The notes below the pieces were generated by a model. That model had not been told where the DNA came from. It was given only the letters and a program-made list of their open reading frames with translations, and did no database searches. 64,000 bases of DNA from Phaseolus vulgaris. Its lineage: Eukaryota; Streptophyta; Magnoliopsida; Fabales; Fabaceae. The position numbers were made by a program, and so were the translations under genes. Below, piece after piece: positions 7,940 to 18,823 of this stretch (position 1 is the stretch's first letter; each line of letters begins with the position of its first letter). Where the stretch lies: positions 14,833,030 to 14,897,029 of the forward strand of contig NC_023753.2 in the NCBI RefSeq assembly GCF_000499845.2, given 5' to 3'.

Positions 7940-10558
7940 ATGACTCGCACAAAGATCACCCCGAATCCTCCTCCTTCATCACGAAACCCCCCTTCACAAG
8001 CACACGACCCACCACGAGTTCGTGGCGCTTCATCTTCGCAGGCTGAGAGGCCTGCGTCTTCCCGCCCTAACCTGGCCCAGGCGACTCCACCTATCGCCGG
8101 AGGAGCCCCTGTTCCCTTGCCAGACTTCAAAACCCTGTATCCTTGGGCCAACTCGACCCTTCTGAAGGAGACATCTTCTGTGAACACTGCTGGAGCAGTT
8201 TTGCGGCTGACAAAGGGGGATGAGCCTAACCAGACGTTTCATAAGGAGCACGATGAGAAAATGATAGTGCTACCTTGCCCCCCCGATCTGCCCGTTTGTG
8301 CTGATGACAAGGTGAGTGCTGACGGGCCCTTCTGCTTCGTCTACACAACCTTATTCAAGAAGGTGAAGCTCAAGTTCCCTTTCACCCGTTTCGAAAGGGA
8401 GCTCCTTACCGAGCTCAACATCGCCGCCGCCCAGCTCCATCCCAACAGCTGGGCGTTTGTGCGAGCGTTCGAAGTGATGTGCGACCATCTGGGGTTGCCC
8501 GCATCAGTGGACGTGTTCCTATTCCTCTTCGAAGCCAAGCACCCAGGAGACCGCCTGTGGGTTAGCTTGAACGCGATCGCTGGGAGGTCCATCTTTGCCA
8601 TCTTCCAGCAGTCCTATAAAGACTGGAAAGGGAGATTCGTTCAAGTGCGCGCTAATGATAAGGACGCCTCCCTTCTCGACGGCTTCCCCTTGTACTGGGT
8701 GGACAAGGGGAAGAAAGAGTCCAAGAGCTGCTTCAGGAGACCCAGAAGTCCTGACAGCATGGGAGCATTGGACAGAGATCTCTGTCTCTTCTGGAAAAGG
8801 GTGGTGGACGCCAACATTACTTTCCTTACCACCACCTTGATCTGCTTCGAATTCTACGAAGACCAGTTAGAAATTCGAATAGGTTAGAACATTAAAAACT
8901 GTTGTTTTAATACTGCTTCTGTTTAGCTATTTCTGGGCGTCTTGTGCGTTATGCGCAAGACTTTGGTTTTATCTTTCCTGCACATATCATCTGCTTTGCT
9001 GTGTACTACCTTATGCACTTATTTTTTCCTTGAGTTAACCCATGCATTCTCGTTCCATGCAGATAACATGTTGGGCAAAGGCATGCTCGCTGAACTGTAG
9101 GCGCTCGCCCGAAACCACGGGTTGGCGACGGGTTCTCAAACGGTGCCTAACTCGGTGGTGGAGACAGCCATCGTCCACGGGCGATCGCCACCCAAGGAAC
9201 CTGCCCAACGCAAGAAATTGGTCCTCAAGAGACCTAAAAGGAAAGCCCCTCAGGTGATCCACGAGGAAGAGGAAGAAGATGACGAGGCCACCGAAGACGG
9301 TTTGGTCTCAAAGAGGAAGAGGGTGGCACCTTCTTCACCGCCTGCTCCACCCCCTCTTCCAACCTCAACACCTCCATCGACGCCTGCTCCTCCTCCATCA
9401 TCGCCACCCCCACAGGCTCCTGCCTCACCAGTCCAAGCGGTCCCACTGGTCACTGCGCCACCTACAGTTGAGGCCCAAGAGCCAAACTTCATGGAGGACC
9501 CCCCAAGCGCCTCTACACCATATGTGTCAGCTGGAGGGGGTCCCCCTTCAAACGCCTCAGCTGCAGAAGTTGCTCCAATCGGGGATGAGGTTGCTCATAC
9601 CTCTCCGATTCTGATCACCGAATCCCCGATTCCGTCGCCACGCCAAGAAGCGCCTACTGAAGAACCCGCTAAGGAAAGTGGCGATGAGAACCAACAACAG
9701 GCTCACCTGGTGCCTCTCCAAGCAGCAAACCTCCCTTTGGAGGTCACTAGGATGTGGGAGCCTCTATCTGCTAAGCTGAAGACCATAGCAGAAGATATCC
9801 CGGCGATCATAACCAGAGCTGTGGAGAGCTCAACCAGGAGGCTCCAAGACGACCTCTTCAACCTCAAAACCGAAAACAGCACCATGAGGGTCGAGGTGGA
9901 GAAGTTGTCTTTCAACCTGACGCTCGCAGAAATCGAACACTCCCGAGTGGAGGATGCAATGAATACCGAGCTCAGGCTGGCGCGCAAGGAGGCCGCTGAC
10001 CTTCGCCACAAGGTGCATCAACTTGCTTAAGAGAAGGTCGAACTGGAGAGCAAGATTGTGCCTCTTCGCGTCAGGGTGGTTGACCTGGAGGCTCTCATAA
10101 AAGCTGACGCCGCTAAGGTGCAGAAATTGGAGCAGAGGTCAGTCGACCGAGAGAAATTCCTTGGGCAAGTGGAAAAGGCAAGGGACGACGCCATAGCCGA
10201 TCTCGCCGAGGCCAACGCAGAGAAGGGAAAGGTGGCTGCTGAACTGGCCCAAGCACAAGCGGAATCCAAGAAGGTTACTGAAGACCTTCTCCAGGCTCAA
10301 GAGACCAATGAACAACTCAAGAAACAGGTTGAAGAGCTGGAGCAACAGAATAAAGAGCTGAAAGAGCAAACTGAAGACCTCAAGAAGCGGATTGAGGAAC
10401 TTCAGAAGCAAATTGAAGAACTCAAGCTGAACTCTGCTCAAATTCTGGCTGCTGGATTCGAAGCTGCGCGGGAACAATTTGCTTGCCTGTTCCCCGACCT
10501 GGATCTCAGCATGAACAATGAAGTGGTGGATGGAAAAGTCGTTCCTGCTGAAGACTAA
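7940..10558 (+). pseudogene. Antisense accessory gene of E ('putative gypsy-type transposon' domain plus coiled coil), two exons
   Basis: Exon 1 is 7940-8882 and exon 2 is 9063-10558; joined they make 813 in-frame codons. Exon 1 starts with a Ser/Pro-rich tail, then a globular domain with YPWANS, PFTRFERELLTELN, QLHPNSWAFVRAF, a short helix near VDVFLFLFEAK, and KDWKGRFVQV, which I recognise as the plant 'putative gypsy type transposon' domain. Exon 2 has basic KRKAPQ and KRKRVAP patches (possible nuclear signals), a Pro-rich linker and a long coiled coil ending in EVVDGKVVPAED. Two in-frame stops, TAG 9098-9100 and TAA 10028-10030, break this copy; there is no frameshift. An AATAAA follows at 10611. 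It runs opposite to gag-pol. Function is unknown. Confidence 0.75.
8883..9062 (+). other. Coding intron of E's antisense gene (180 bp, phase 1)
   Basis: Donor ATAG|GTTAGA and acceptor TTCCATGCAG|ATAAC. Exon 1 runs into a stop three bases past the donor, while splicing continues the frame through the next exon. D copy 1 has a 184-bp intron at the homologous position in the same phase. Confidence 0.7.
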
Positions 10559-11270
10559 TCAACTCTTCTTCATCTGCTACCTTCGTGCTTTCCCTTGTAT
10601 TATAACTTGTAATAAACTTTATGTCCCTTCGTATATATGCTCTAAACTGTTAACTGTTAATGACAAAGGTCTATGTTTTTCCTTTTATAACTTCTTCACT
10701 CGCTTCAACTTTCCTTGCTTGTTTAATTTCAAAGAAATGACTTAGGAAAACTGTAGGTACAACCTTTGACTTAACTGCTTCGGATCACTTCAGCCTTAAG
10801 CAACAAACACTTAACAATTCGTAATCTTAAGGCAATTAACCTTATCGTAAAAATATCCCTCAAGCAATGAACTGTAACTCAGTTACTGGCTTAAACACCG
10901 CTCCACTCGACCTGCTTCATCAAACAGGTGTTTTAACCTTCTCGCCGCTGTTTGAACTCTTCCTGATCGCCAAAGACTATTGGGGATATCAGCTTCTTTC
11001 TAGCCTCATGCTTTGGCCATTGTTTCTTTGTCTGGGGTAGAAACGCCTTTTGGGATCCTTCTTTACCTCCCTGAACTTCAGAACAAAAGACCGGGTGACT
11101 AGGCGTTCTCTTCGAACCTACCTTAGCCACCTTCCAAACTTCTTCCACCCTCTGCACCATACCTGAACTCGTTCGAGACGAGAAGGATTTTATCTTGCCT
11201 AAGCTCGCATGTAGGCGAGAAGGTCTTTAACTCGCCTGAACTCGCTCATCGGCGAGAAGGTCTTTAACTC
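10559..11270 (+). other. 3' flank of E's antisense gene
   Basis: AATAAA at 10611-10616, about 55 nt after the stop, is a good poly(A) signal for the plus-strand gene. From about 11180 there are degenerate units containing GGCGAGAAGGTCTTTA and ACTCGCCT that lead into the 65-bp repeats. No further gene is visible. Confidence 0.5.
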
Positions 11271-11595
11271 GCCTCTACATTGCCCCAAGGGTTACATCTT
11301 CTCGCCCCCAGAAACACGGAGGACTTTTTACTGGTGCCTCTACATTGCCCCAGGGGTTACATCTTCTCGCCCCCAGAAACACGGAGGACTTTTTACTGGT
11401 GCCTCTACATTGCCCCAGGGGTTACATCTTCTCGCCCCCAGAAACACGGAGGACTTTTTACTGGTGCCTCTACATTGCCCCAGGGGTTACATCTTCTCGC
11501 CCCCAGAAACACTGAGGACTTTTCACTGGTGCCTCTACATTGCCCCAGGGGTTACATCTTCTCGCCCCCAGAAACACGGAGGACTTTTTACTCTT
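11271..11595. repeat. Tandem repeat, 65-bp unit, five copies
   Basis: Units begin GCCTCTACATTGCCCC at 11271, 11336, 11401, 11466 and 11531 and are almost identical. The array sits between the integrase end and the antisense gene, the place where Tat-lineage elements are known to carry hypervariable 3' tandem repeats. An open frame across the array is a by-product of the repeat. Confidence 0.9.
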
Positions 11596-11676
11596 CCTCG
11601 CCTGCACTCGCTCGACGGCGAGGAGGTCTTTATCTCGCCTCAGAACGCGCGAGGGCGTTGAGGTCTTTCATCAGGT

Positions 11677-11817
11677 GCCTCCGATCGCCGAAAAACGATG
11701 AGGACTTTAAAACTTTAACTGGCGCCTCCAATCGCCGAAAAACGATGAGGACTTAAAAACTTTAACTGGCGCCTCCAATCGCCGAAAAACGATGAGGACT
11801 TAAAAACTTTTTAGAAA
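11677..11817. repeat. Tandem repeat, 47-bp unit, three copies
   Basis: Units begin GCCTCC at 11677, 11724 and 11771 and contain ATCGCCGAAAAACGATGAGG. They share the GCCTC start and the GAGGACTT block with the adjacent 65-bp array, so both probably grew from one ancestral unit. Confidence 0.8.
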
Positions 11818-12052
11818 GCATGCGATATATCTTTACTTGCCTTAAATCACGTACAAGTGACAAGGTCTTTCTTCAAAACTTTTGGAAAATAGCAAACATG
11901 CAATCTGAAAACGCCTTATACTTCGAAAACTCTTCTTTTATTGGGTGGCCTCATTAAAAACCCTCCTTAGGGAAAAAAGAGTGCCCCCTTCAAACTGTTT
12001 CGTCAGAGACATTGTATTATGACTTTTGTGTTTGTCTTTACTTACAAAGCTC
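11818..12052 (-). other. Spacer between tandem repeats and integrase of E
   Basis: No gene is seen. The block CCTCATTAAAAACCCTCC at 11950-11967 with the adjoining AAAGAGTG is shared with F at 18724-18760, marking the conserved 3' end of pol in both elements. Confidence 0.5.
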
Positions 12053-13621
12053 TTAACTATAGTACAACTTCAGGTGCGTGGCGTTCCAGGTGCGAGGAAT
12101 CGCCCCTCCTTCCAGCGTCTCTAAGCGGTAGGCGCCGTTCCCGAGCGCCTCGGTTATTCTGAACGGTCCAGTCCACTTGGGCGACAGTTTATTCTCCATC
12201 TCGTACTGGTGGGCCTTCCTCATCACCAGATCGCCCTCTCTAAACTGCCTTGGCATCACCTTCGAGTTGTATCTTCGTTCGATCCTCCTCTTCACCGCCT
12301 CAGCCTTTAATCTCGCCTCTTCCCTGACCTCATCCAGTAGATCCAGGTTTAGCCTCCTCTCTTCATTCGAGTCTTCCTCTACGAAGTTCTGGAATCTCGG
12401 CGAGCTCTCCTGGATCTCCACTGGAATCATGGCATCACACCCATAGACCAAGCTGAACGGGGTCTCATGGGTTCCTGACTGCTCGGTGGTGTGGTACGCC
12501 CAGACTATACGGGGTACCTCCTCAGCCCAACTTCCCTTGGCTTTCTCAAGCCTTCTCTTCAAACCTCTCAACAACACCCGATTGGCTGACTCCACCTGGC
12601 CATTTGTCTGAGGGTGCTCGACGGATGCGAACACTTGTTGAATTCCCACCCCTTCGCAAAGCTTCTTCAACAGGTGACTTGCAAACTGAGTCCCGTTGTC
12701 CGACACCAGGCGCTTGGGCACACCAAACCGGCATACAATATTCTTCCACACGAAACCTTCGATCTTGTGTGCGGTGATCTGGGCCACTGGTTCTGCGTCG
12801 ATCCACTTGGTGAAATATTCAATCGCCACCACCAAGTACTTCATCTGCCTGATCGCCAGCGGGAAAGGTCCCAAGATGTCGATTCCCCAGGTATGAAACG
12901 GCCAAGGGCTATAGATCGACTTCAACTCCTCGGGAGGCGCCTTATGCCAATCGGCGTGCTGTTGGCATTGTTTGCAACACTGGGCATACTTCTTGCAATC
13001 TTCTCTCATCGATGGCCAGTAATATCCCGCACGGAGAGTCCTCGCGGCCAGAGCTCGACCCCCGACGTGGCTTCCGCATATACCTTCGTGGAGCTCCGCC
13101 ATGATTCTCGTGCACTTCTCGCCGTGTATACATTCCAGGAGCGGGTGAGTGAACCCAAACCTGTACAGATCGCCATCAATCAGGGTGTACTTGCTAGAAT
13201 TCTTCTTTACCTTCCTAGCCTCAGCCGGATCCAGCGGGAGAAGGCCATCGGCCAGGCACCGCTTGTACTGTGTTATCCAAGTGTCTGGCTCATGGGTAGC
13301 GCAGACCTGCATCACGTTCACCTTCTCTCCCCGGCAAGCTCTAATTCTCGGCGATCTCAGAGTTTCTTGCGTCAGGGACTTATGGCTCCTCGCGGCTTTC
13401 TCCGTCGACTTGCTGATCTGAAGGACCAGGTGATCTGCCACAAATGCCCTTGGCGTCTTCAGAGTTTCTTGAATCACCGTCCTCTGCCTACCCCCCTTGC
13501 CTGAGCTGGCGAGCTTAGCAAGCAAGTCAGCTCGGGCATTCTGCTCTCTGGGTACATGTACTACTTCAAAGGAGGCAAAGGAACTCTTCAATTCCTGCAC
13601 ATACGCCAAGTAAGTTGCCAT
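12053..13621 (-). CDS. pol: Integrase region of E
   Basis: A 522-codon open stretch holds the end of the second RNase H (REQNARADLLAKLAS), a long linker, the HHCC zinc-binding domain (HEGICGSHVGG ... CKQCQQH) and the integrase core with all three acidic residues: D in WGIDILGPF, D in LVSDNGTQF and E in PQTNGQVES. The C-terminal part GDLVMRKAHQYE...LSPKWTGPFRI is the usual gypsy integrase tail. Integrase inserts the cDNA into host DNA. This part is intact but separated from the upstream polyprotein by a TAG at 13637. Confidence 0.85.
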   Translation of the reverse strand: MATYLAYVQELKSSFASFEVVHVPREQNARADLLAKLASSGKGGRQRTVIQETLKTPRAFVADHLVLQISKSTEKAARSHKSLTQETLRSPRIRACRGEKVNVMQVCATHEPDTWITQYKRCLADGLLPLDPAEARKVKKNSSKYTLIDGDLYRFGFTHPLLECIHGEKCTRIMAELHEGICGSHVGGRALAARTLRAGYYWPSMREDCKKYAQCCKQCQQHADWHKAPPEELKSIYSPWPFHTWGIDILGPFPLAIRQMKYLVVAIEYFTKWIDAEPVAQITAHKIEGFVWKNIVCRFGVPKRLVSDNGTQFASHLLKKLCEGVGIQQVFASVEHPQTNGQVESANRVLLRGLKRRLEKAKGSWAEEVPRIVWAYHTTEQSGTHETPFSLVYGCDAMIPVEIQESSPRFQNFVEEDSNEERRLNLDLLDEVREEARLKAEAVKRRIERRYNSKVMPRQFREGDLVMRKAHQYEMENKLSPKWTGPFRITEALGNGAYRLETLEGGAIPRTWNATHLKLYYS

Positions 13622-13636
13622 TTGTGAATCTTTAGC

Positions 13637-15366
13637 CTAGAACTCGCCTGTTACTTGCCCCGTGACTAGCAGCGAGTCACTCTTAGCCATCAGCACCCTA
13701 GCTCCCATCTCCTTGGCCAGCAAAATTCCGGCGATCAGCGCCTCATACTCTGCTTGATTGTTACTGGCTTTGAAGGCAAACCTCAGAGATTGTTCGATCA
13801 GCACGCCGTTGGGTCCTTCCAATATGACTCCAGCACCGCTGCCCTGCTGGTTCGACGATCCATCCACCGAAAGTACCCAACGGAAATCGTCTCCTTCAAC
13901 CCGCGTCGCCTCTGATGAGAGCTCAACCACGAAATCTGCAAAGATTTGCCCCTTGATCGGGCCTCGGGGCTCATATTTAATATCAAACTCTGACAACTCT
14001 ACTGCCCACTTCACCATCCTTCCCGCAACGTCAGGTTTCTTCAAGACCTTCTGGATGGGCAGGTCAGTCATCACCAGTATTGTGAAACTATGGAAGTAGT
14101 GGCGCAACCTCCTCGCCGAAAATACCACAGCCAGCGCAGCCTTCTCCAGGGCCTGATATCTCGTTTCTGGGCCCTGCAACACCTTGCTCACAAAATAAAT
14201 AGGCTTCTGAGCCTAATCTTGATCCTGGGCGAGCACCGCACTCACCGCCCTCTCAGTTATAGCAAAATACAACCTGAGAGGGACTCCCACCAGCGGTTTG
14301 CATAGAACCGGCGGGCTCGCCAGATACTCCTTCAGCTTGATGAAAGCTTCCTCGCACTCTTTCGTCCAAACAAACTTATTATTGCGCCGCAGACACTGAA
14401 AATAGGGATGCCCCTTTTCTCCGCTAGCTGACACGAAGCGAGATAGGGCTGTCATCCGACCTGTTAGCTGCTGGACTTCTTTCACCGTAGCTGGGCTCCT
14501 CATCGCACGTTCCTTCCCAGCATTGGTGCAAGTACTCGATCCATCAGCCTCTGGTATGTGGCCCCCGCGTTCTTCAGCCCAAACGGCATCACCTTATAGC
14601 AATAGCACGATCTCTCCGTCATGAAGGCTGTCTTCTCTTCATCCATGGGATGCATCTTGATCTGATTATATCCCGAGAAGGCATCCAGGAAACTCAGCAA
14701 CTTACACCCTGCAGCACTATCGACCAGGGCATCTATGCTTGGTAAAGGATACGAATCCTTTGGGCAAGCTTTGTTCAGGTCGGTGAAGTTGACGCACATG
14801 CGCCATTTCTCGTTACTCTTCTTCACCAGCACGACATTTGCCAGCCATTCAGGGTACTGGACTTCCCTGATGTGGCCTGCAGCGAGGAGTTTCTGTGTTT
14901 CGTCCCTGATCGCCTGCCTCCTCTCCTCGTTGAACTTTCTTCTCCTTTGTCGCACTGGTCTCACCAAATTGTCCATCGCCAGATGATGGCACAAGAAGTC
15001 GGGATCAATCCCGGGCATGTCCGAAGCGGACCATGCAAACGCGTCCAAATGCCGCTTAATCACCTTGGCGATCTGGTCCTGGAGCTCGACCTCCAGAGAT
15101 CTTCCCAGCTTGAAGATCTTTCCTCCGATCTCCTTTTCGAGCCATTGCTCGACAGGTTTTGGCCTGGATTCTCTGGCGATCACCGCCCTGGCGATTCCCT
15201 GCTCCCTCGCTTCCTCAGGGCGATTCCGCACCTCTTCCTCCTCCAGACCAGCATTCCTCTCCCCCAGCTCAGCGTCCACCATCTCCACATCTCTTCCGGC
15301 GGCCTCCTCTGTTACCGTCGATCTGGGCTTCACACCGGGAGGTGGGGTGGTTGTTACATAACTCAC
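13637..15366 (-). pseudogene. pol: Reverse transcriptase and two RNase H domains of E, broken
   Basis: The RT part (14500-15366) shows KKSNEKWRMCVNF, FLDAFSGYNQIKMHP and VMPFGLKNAGATYQ, but after MLGRNV it jumps to AMRSPATVKEVQQ. F keeps about 70 residues at this point, including the YV-D box, so E has lost the RT catalytic motif. TAG at 14213-14215 interrupts the first RNase H, and TAG at 13637-13639 interrupts the second, archaeal-type RNase H (LSVDGSSNQQGSGAG). At both sites D has a CAG glutamine codon. Two RNase H domains are a known mark of the Tat lineage. Confidence 0.85.
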
Positions 15367-15380
15367 CGACCTCTTGTTTT

Positions 15381-17315
15381 TCAGGCTATTTCATAGCACT
15401 TTTTCGCTTCTTTCTGATCAGACTTGATCGTGATCACCACCCCCTCCATGGACGACAACTTTACCTTCATGTGCCGAGTCGACGGGATGGCGCCTATCCT
15501 GTTAAGCGTGGGCCTTCCCAACAGGATGTTGTATGCTGAAGGAGCGTTTACGATGAGGTACTTGATTTTCTCCGTCCTCGACCCAGCCTCATCTGTAAAC
15601 GTGGTTCTCAGCTCAATGTACCCCCTGACCTCCACCTGGTCACCAGCGAACCCATATAGGCACCCTCCATAGGGCCTCAGCTGGTCAAGGGGCAACTCCA
15701 GCTGCGTGAAAGTCGGCCAGAACATCACGTCTGCCGAGCTTCCTTGGTCCACCAGAACTCTGTGGACCTTCCTTCCCGCCGTAACCAATGAAATGACTAT
15801 GGGATCGTTGTCATGAGGCACAACGTCCCGAAGATCCTGCTTGGTGAACGTAATGTCCACTTCCGGCGAGTGATCTTCAAACATATCCACTGTCATCACC
15901 GATCGCGCGTACTTCTTCCTCTGCGATGCGGTGCATCCACCACCTGAGAAGCCCCCTGCAATGGTGTGGATCTCCCCGTGGATAGGCATCTCATGTTGCT
16001 GGGCTTCTCCACCTGCTGGCTGGGAACTCGACGCTCCCCCCGTCCTCCTGTCCAGCAGATAGTCATTTAGGAACCCGCTCTTAACCAGATCGTCGAGCTG
16101 ATATCCCAAGGACAAACACGAGTCCAAAGTGTGGCCAAAACCTTGGTGAAACTCACACCAGGCATCCGGCTTTGACCCCAGCACCTTGTTGCCCACCTTC
16201 TCAGGCGCTTTCAACCTAGCAGATATGTTAGGAATGGCGATCAGATCCGCTAGTCCCATGACAAACTTGTGCTTAGGCGGGCGATTGTATTCCCGGCGTG
16301 CTGGTTGCTGGCGCCCCTGGCTCCTTCCCTTGTTCCTCCTATCGTAAGGATGGCGAGTCCTCTGGTCCTTCCTGGCCGCCGCCGCTGTTTCCAGCACCCT
16401 CTGCGGCTAGATCCTGGTCTGGGCGCGTGGCCTGGCGGGAGCCACGCTTCCTCTCTTCTCGGCGACTTCACTCTCGTCGGCGATGTGAGCCACCGCAAGT
16501 CGCCTGACTTCAGCAAACGTCGCGGGGTGAGCCCTGATCAAGGCCTCGCAGAATGGTCCTGGCAGCACGCCCTTCTTGAAGGCATAGACCAGCATTTCTT
16601 CATCCTTGGCCGGCGATTTGACCATCTGCGCTCCAAAGCGATTCAAGTAATCTCTGAGGGACTCTCCCTGGTACTGCCTTATATCAAACAGATCATAAGA
16701 CACCCTGGGCGGTGCCTTATTCACGATGTACTGCTCGACAAAAATCTTCGAGAACTGTTGAAAATTGGTTATGTGGCCGTTAGGCAGGCTCACAAACCAC
16801 TCCATCGCCGTTCCCTGGAGCGTACTCACGAACATCTTGCAGTACACGGCGTCTGACCCTCCCGACAGCATCATCTGCGTATGGAACGTGGTCAGATGGG
16901 CCTCTGGATCCTCCACGCCGGTAAAAACAGCCTTGACAGGGACCACGCTCGTAGGAATGGGCGTGTCAGTAATCGCCTGAACAAAAGGCATAGGGAAAAC
17001 ACGAGGTGGCGACGACGGTGCCACCTCTTCAGCAGAAGAATGCCCTTGCTGCTCCTGAAGAGCTTGACGCAGCTCCTCAGTCACCTTGCTGAGCTCCTCA
17101 TTCCTGGCGCGAGAGGCGACCAGGTCCTCATGCATTCTCGCCTGCTCTATGCGCGAGGCTTCCACAGTTGCCTGCAACGAACGCATCATCTCTGCCATCT
17201 GCGCCATGGTCATGGCAGCGGCGCCTTCGGCAGCGACGGGCGCAACTGGACTTGAGCGATTGCTTCTCATTTTTCTCATGAAACTCAGCGAATCACAGAA
17301 TGCAGCGGACAACAC
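15381..17315 (-). pseudogene. gag: Gag-protease of E, broken
   Basis: Gag probably starts at ATG 17279 or 17270 (MRSNRSS), with a coiled coil and the retrotrans_gag core (GTAMEWFVSLPNGHI, QYQGESLRDYLNRF). TAG at 16407-16409 stops the frame; the same frame continues with RRNKGRSQGRQQ, a gag C-terminus with WCEFHQGFGHTLDSC in place of a classical knuckle, then the aspartic protease with VLVDQGSSADVMF. A one-base loss near 15388 shifts the frame before RT. Gag assembles the particle and protease processes the polyprotein. Confidence 0.85.
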
Positions 17316-17633
17316 TTACTTCAGCGACGATTGAGTCAGCGATCAATCGGAAAAACTGTGCGAAACTCCGGGAGAAAACTCAAGAACACCGTAAACCTTC
17401 AAAGAAACTTGTAACTTCACCGAACAAATCGCGCGAAAACAGCAGGAAAACCTTTCTTCACCGATCGAAAACCCAAACGAACGGTGTAAAACGCGAATTC
17501 ACCGAACAAATTTCAAGCAAACAGCGAACGATGGTTGCACCAGCACACAACCACGCAGAAAACTTCGAAAACCTCCAAGAACTCACGCTGTGGATGGGAG
17601 CAAGTTTTACACGGCCCCACGGTGGGCGCCTGA
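17316..17633 (-). promoter_or_regulatory. Leader and primer binding site of E
   Basis: On the minus strand GGCGCCCACCGTGGGGCC lies at 17630-17613, three bases inside the LTR. The same site occurs in D (40485-40502) and, with changes, in F. The leader to gag holds no ORF of note. Confidence 0.7.
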
Positions 17634-18430
17634 TGATCCTGCCTGTTGACCGGAACGCTGGAAACTGCCTCGTCAAAGGATCGACGTGCGCACCGCTTCA
17701 CACCTCCGTTCCACTTCGAGATCCACCTCAAGAACCTGCAAAGAAACAGAGTGGCGCCGCTGCGGCCGATCGCACTCCAACGCCCAAGTCAGTGACCGAA
17801 TCACCAAATACTAAGAGAACAAGAACCGTGCAAATCCTCTCTCACAGTCAGCTCTATAACTCGCAAGCGTAAAGAGTATAATCTGAACGTGCGTACCTCA
17901 GAAAGTTTGTTGAGAACTCTTATATACCTGGTTGTTTTCTCTCTCCTGGCAGTTACAGACCTGGACACGTGGCTCGCATCCAGTCGTACACGTGCCATCA
18001 TCTGGAGCCTCCTTGACTTGGCGCTGCTTCTACTCTCATTTTGGCTAAGTTACTTATGCATGGTACTGCCCAGTGCATAGCTAACTTGGGAGTGCGATCT
18101 CTACTGGAATTGGCGAGTTAGGGTGTCCTCATACACCTTCCCTGTGGTCTCGCCGGCCGCCTTCATAATTTGCTTCTCCTTCATCTTCGACGATGTGCTT
18201 TCTCTGGCGATCTCCAACCGCTTGGTCGCCTGAGTTCACATCTGGCGACTTCATCTTTAACCCGGTGATCGCCTATTCTGATATGCTGGCGATCGGAACA
18301 CGCCAACTTAATAACTGGCGGCTTCACGAGCCCCCCGACTTCCTTCCCTTCTGCCAGCCTGGCGCTTTGCCAACACGCCTATACTGTAGCAGGATGCCAC
18401 GTCATCACTCCCGACTACCAGGGCGGTACA
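17634..18430 (-). repeat. 5' LTR of element E
   Basis: It is 797 bp with TG...CA ends and matches 6543-7339 with about eight differences by eye, including the G-boxes and the TATA box. Confidence 0.9.
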
Positions 18431-18823
18431 CGTAGCTTTCAACTCGACGCCCACGCCTGAGAATGTGCTCTCGTCACTTGCTTTGGGGTGTCGACTCGTT
18501 CAAACTGGTTTGCGCACTCGACACCCGCTCCCTTACCTGGCGATGCCTACGCCTGGCGACGCCTTCACTGGCGTCGCCTACCCCTGGCGACGCCCACGCC
18601 TGGCGATGCCTACCCCAGGCGACGCCTTGAGCCTTTGTTTTTGTTTCTTAATCTTTGCTTTTACTTTGTGAGAGAAGGAAAAACTGAGACAAAGTTTTCT
18701 TGAACTTCTTTTTACTTGGGTGACCTCATTAAAAAACCCCCGTAAGGGAAAAAGAGTGTCCCCTTTTAGAATGTGTACTACATAATGTTTTTAGCTGAAA
18801 TAAAACTTCAAATTGGCTGCATT
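18431..18823 (-). repeat. GGCGACGCC-rich spacer of F
   Basis: No gene is seen. Between about 18539 and 18630 the palindromic 9-mer GGCGACGCC/GGCGTCGCC and its one-base variants occur about seven times. The CCTCATTAAAAAACCCCC block at 18724 is shared with E and marks the end of pol. Confidence 0.65.

Larger units (their letters stand above)
6543..18430 (-). mobile_element. Element E: Tat-lineage Ty3/gypsy retrotransposon with antisense spliced gene
   Basis: Two 797-bp LTRs (6543-7339 and 17634-18430) differ at about eight positions by eye. Flanking 5-mers are CGTAC and CGTAG, one mismatch. On the minus strand: LTR, primer site, gag-protease, RT-RNase H, second RNase H, integrase, a tandem-repeat spacer, the antisense gene (plus strand), polypurine tract, LTR. 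Pol is disabled by three in-frame TAG codons, one frameshift and an RT deletion. Confidence 0.9.

Noticed and set aside
11271..11595. CRISPR-like array
   Set aside because: Units are contiguous with no unique spacers, in a plant retroelement; it is a minisatellite.
11280..11756. Open frame across the tandem repeats
   Set aside because: It only reads through 65-bp units in shifting frames, with no recognisable domain and no conservation in D or F.
12614..13504. Long plus-strand open frame opposite E's integrase
   Set aside because: It is the mirror of a conserved coding region and has no family motif; similar shadow frames lie opposite most gag and pol genes here.
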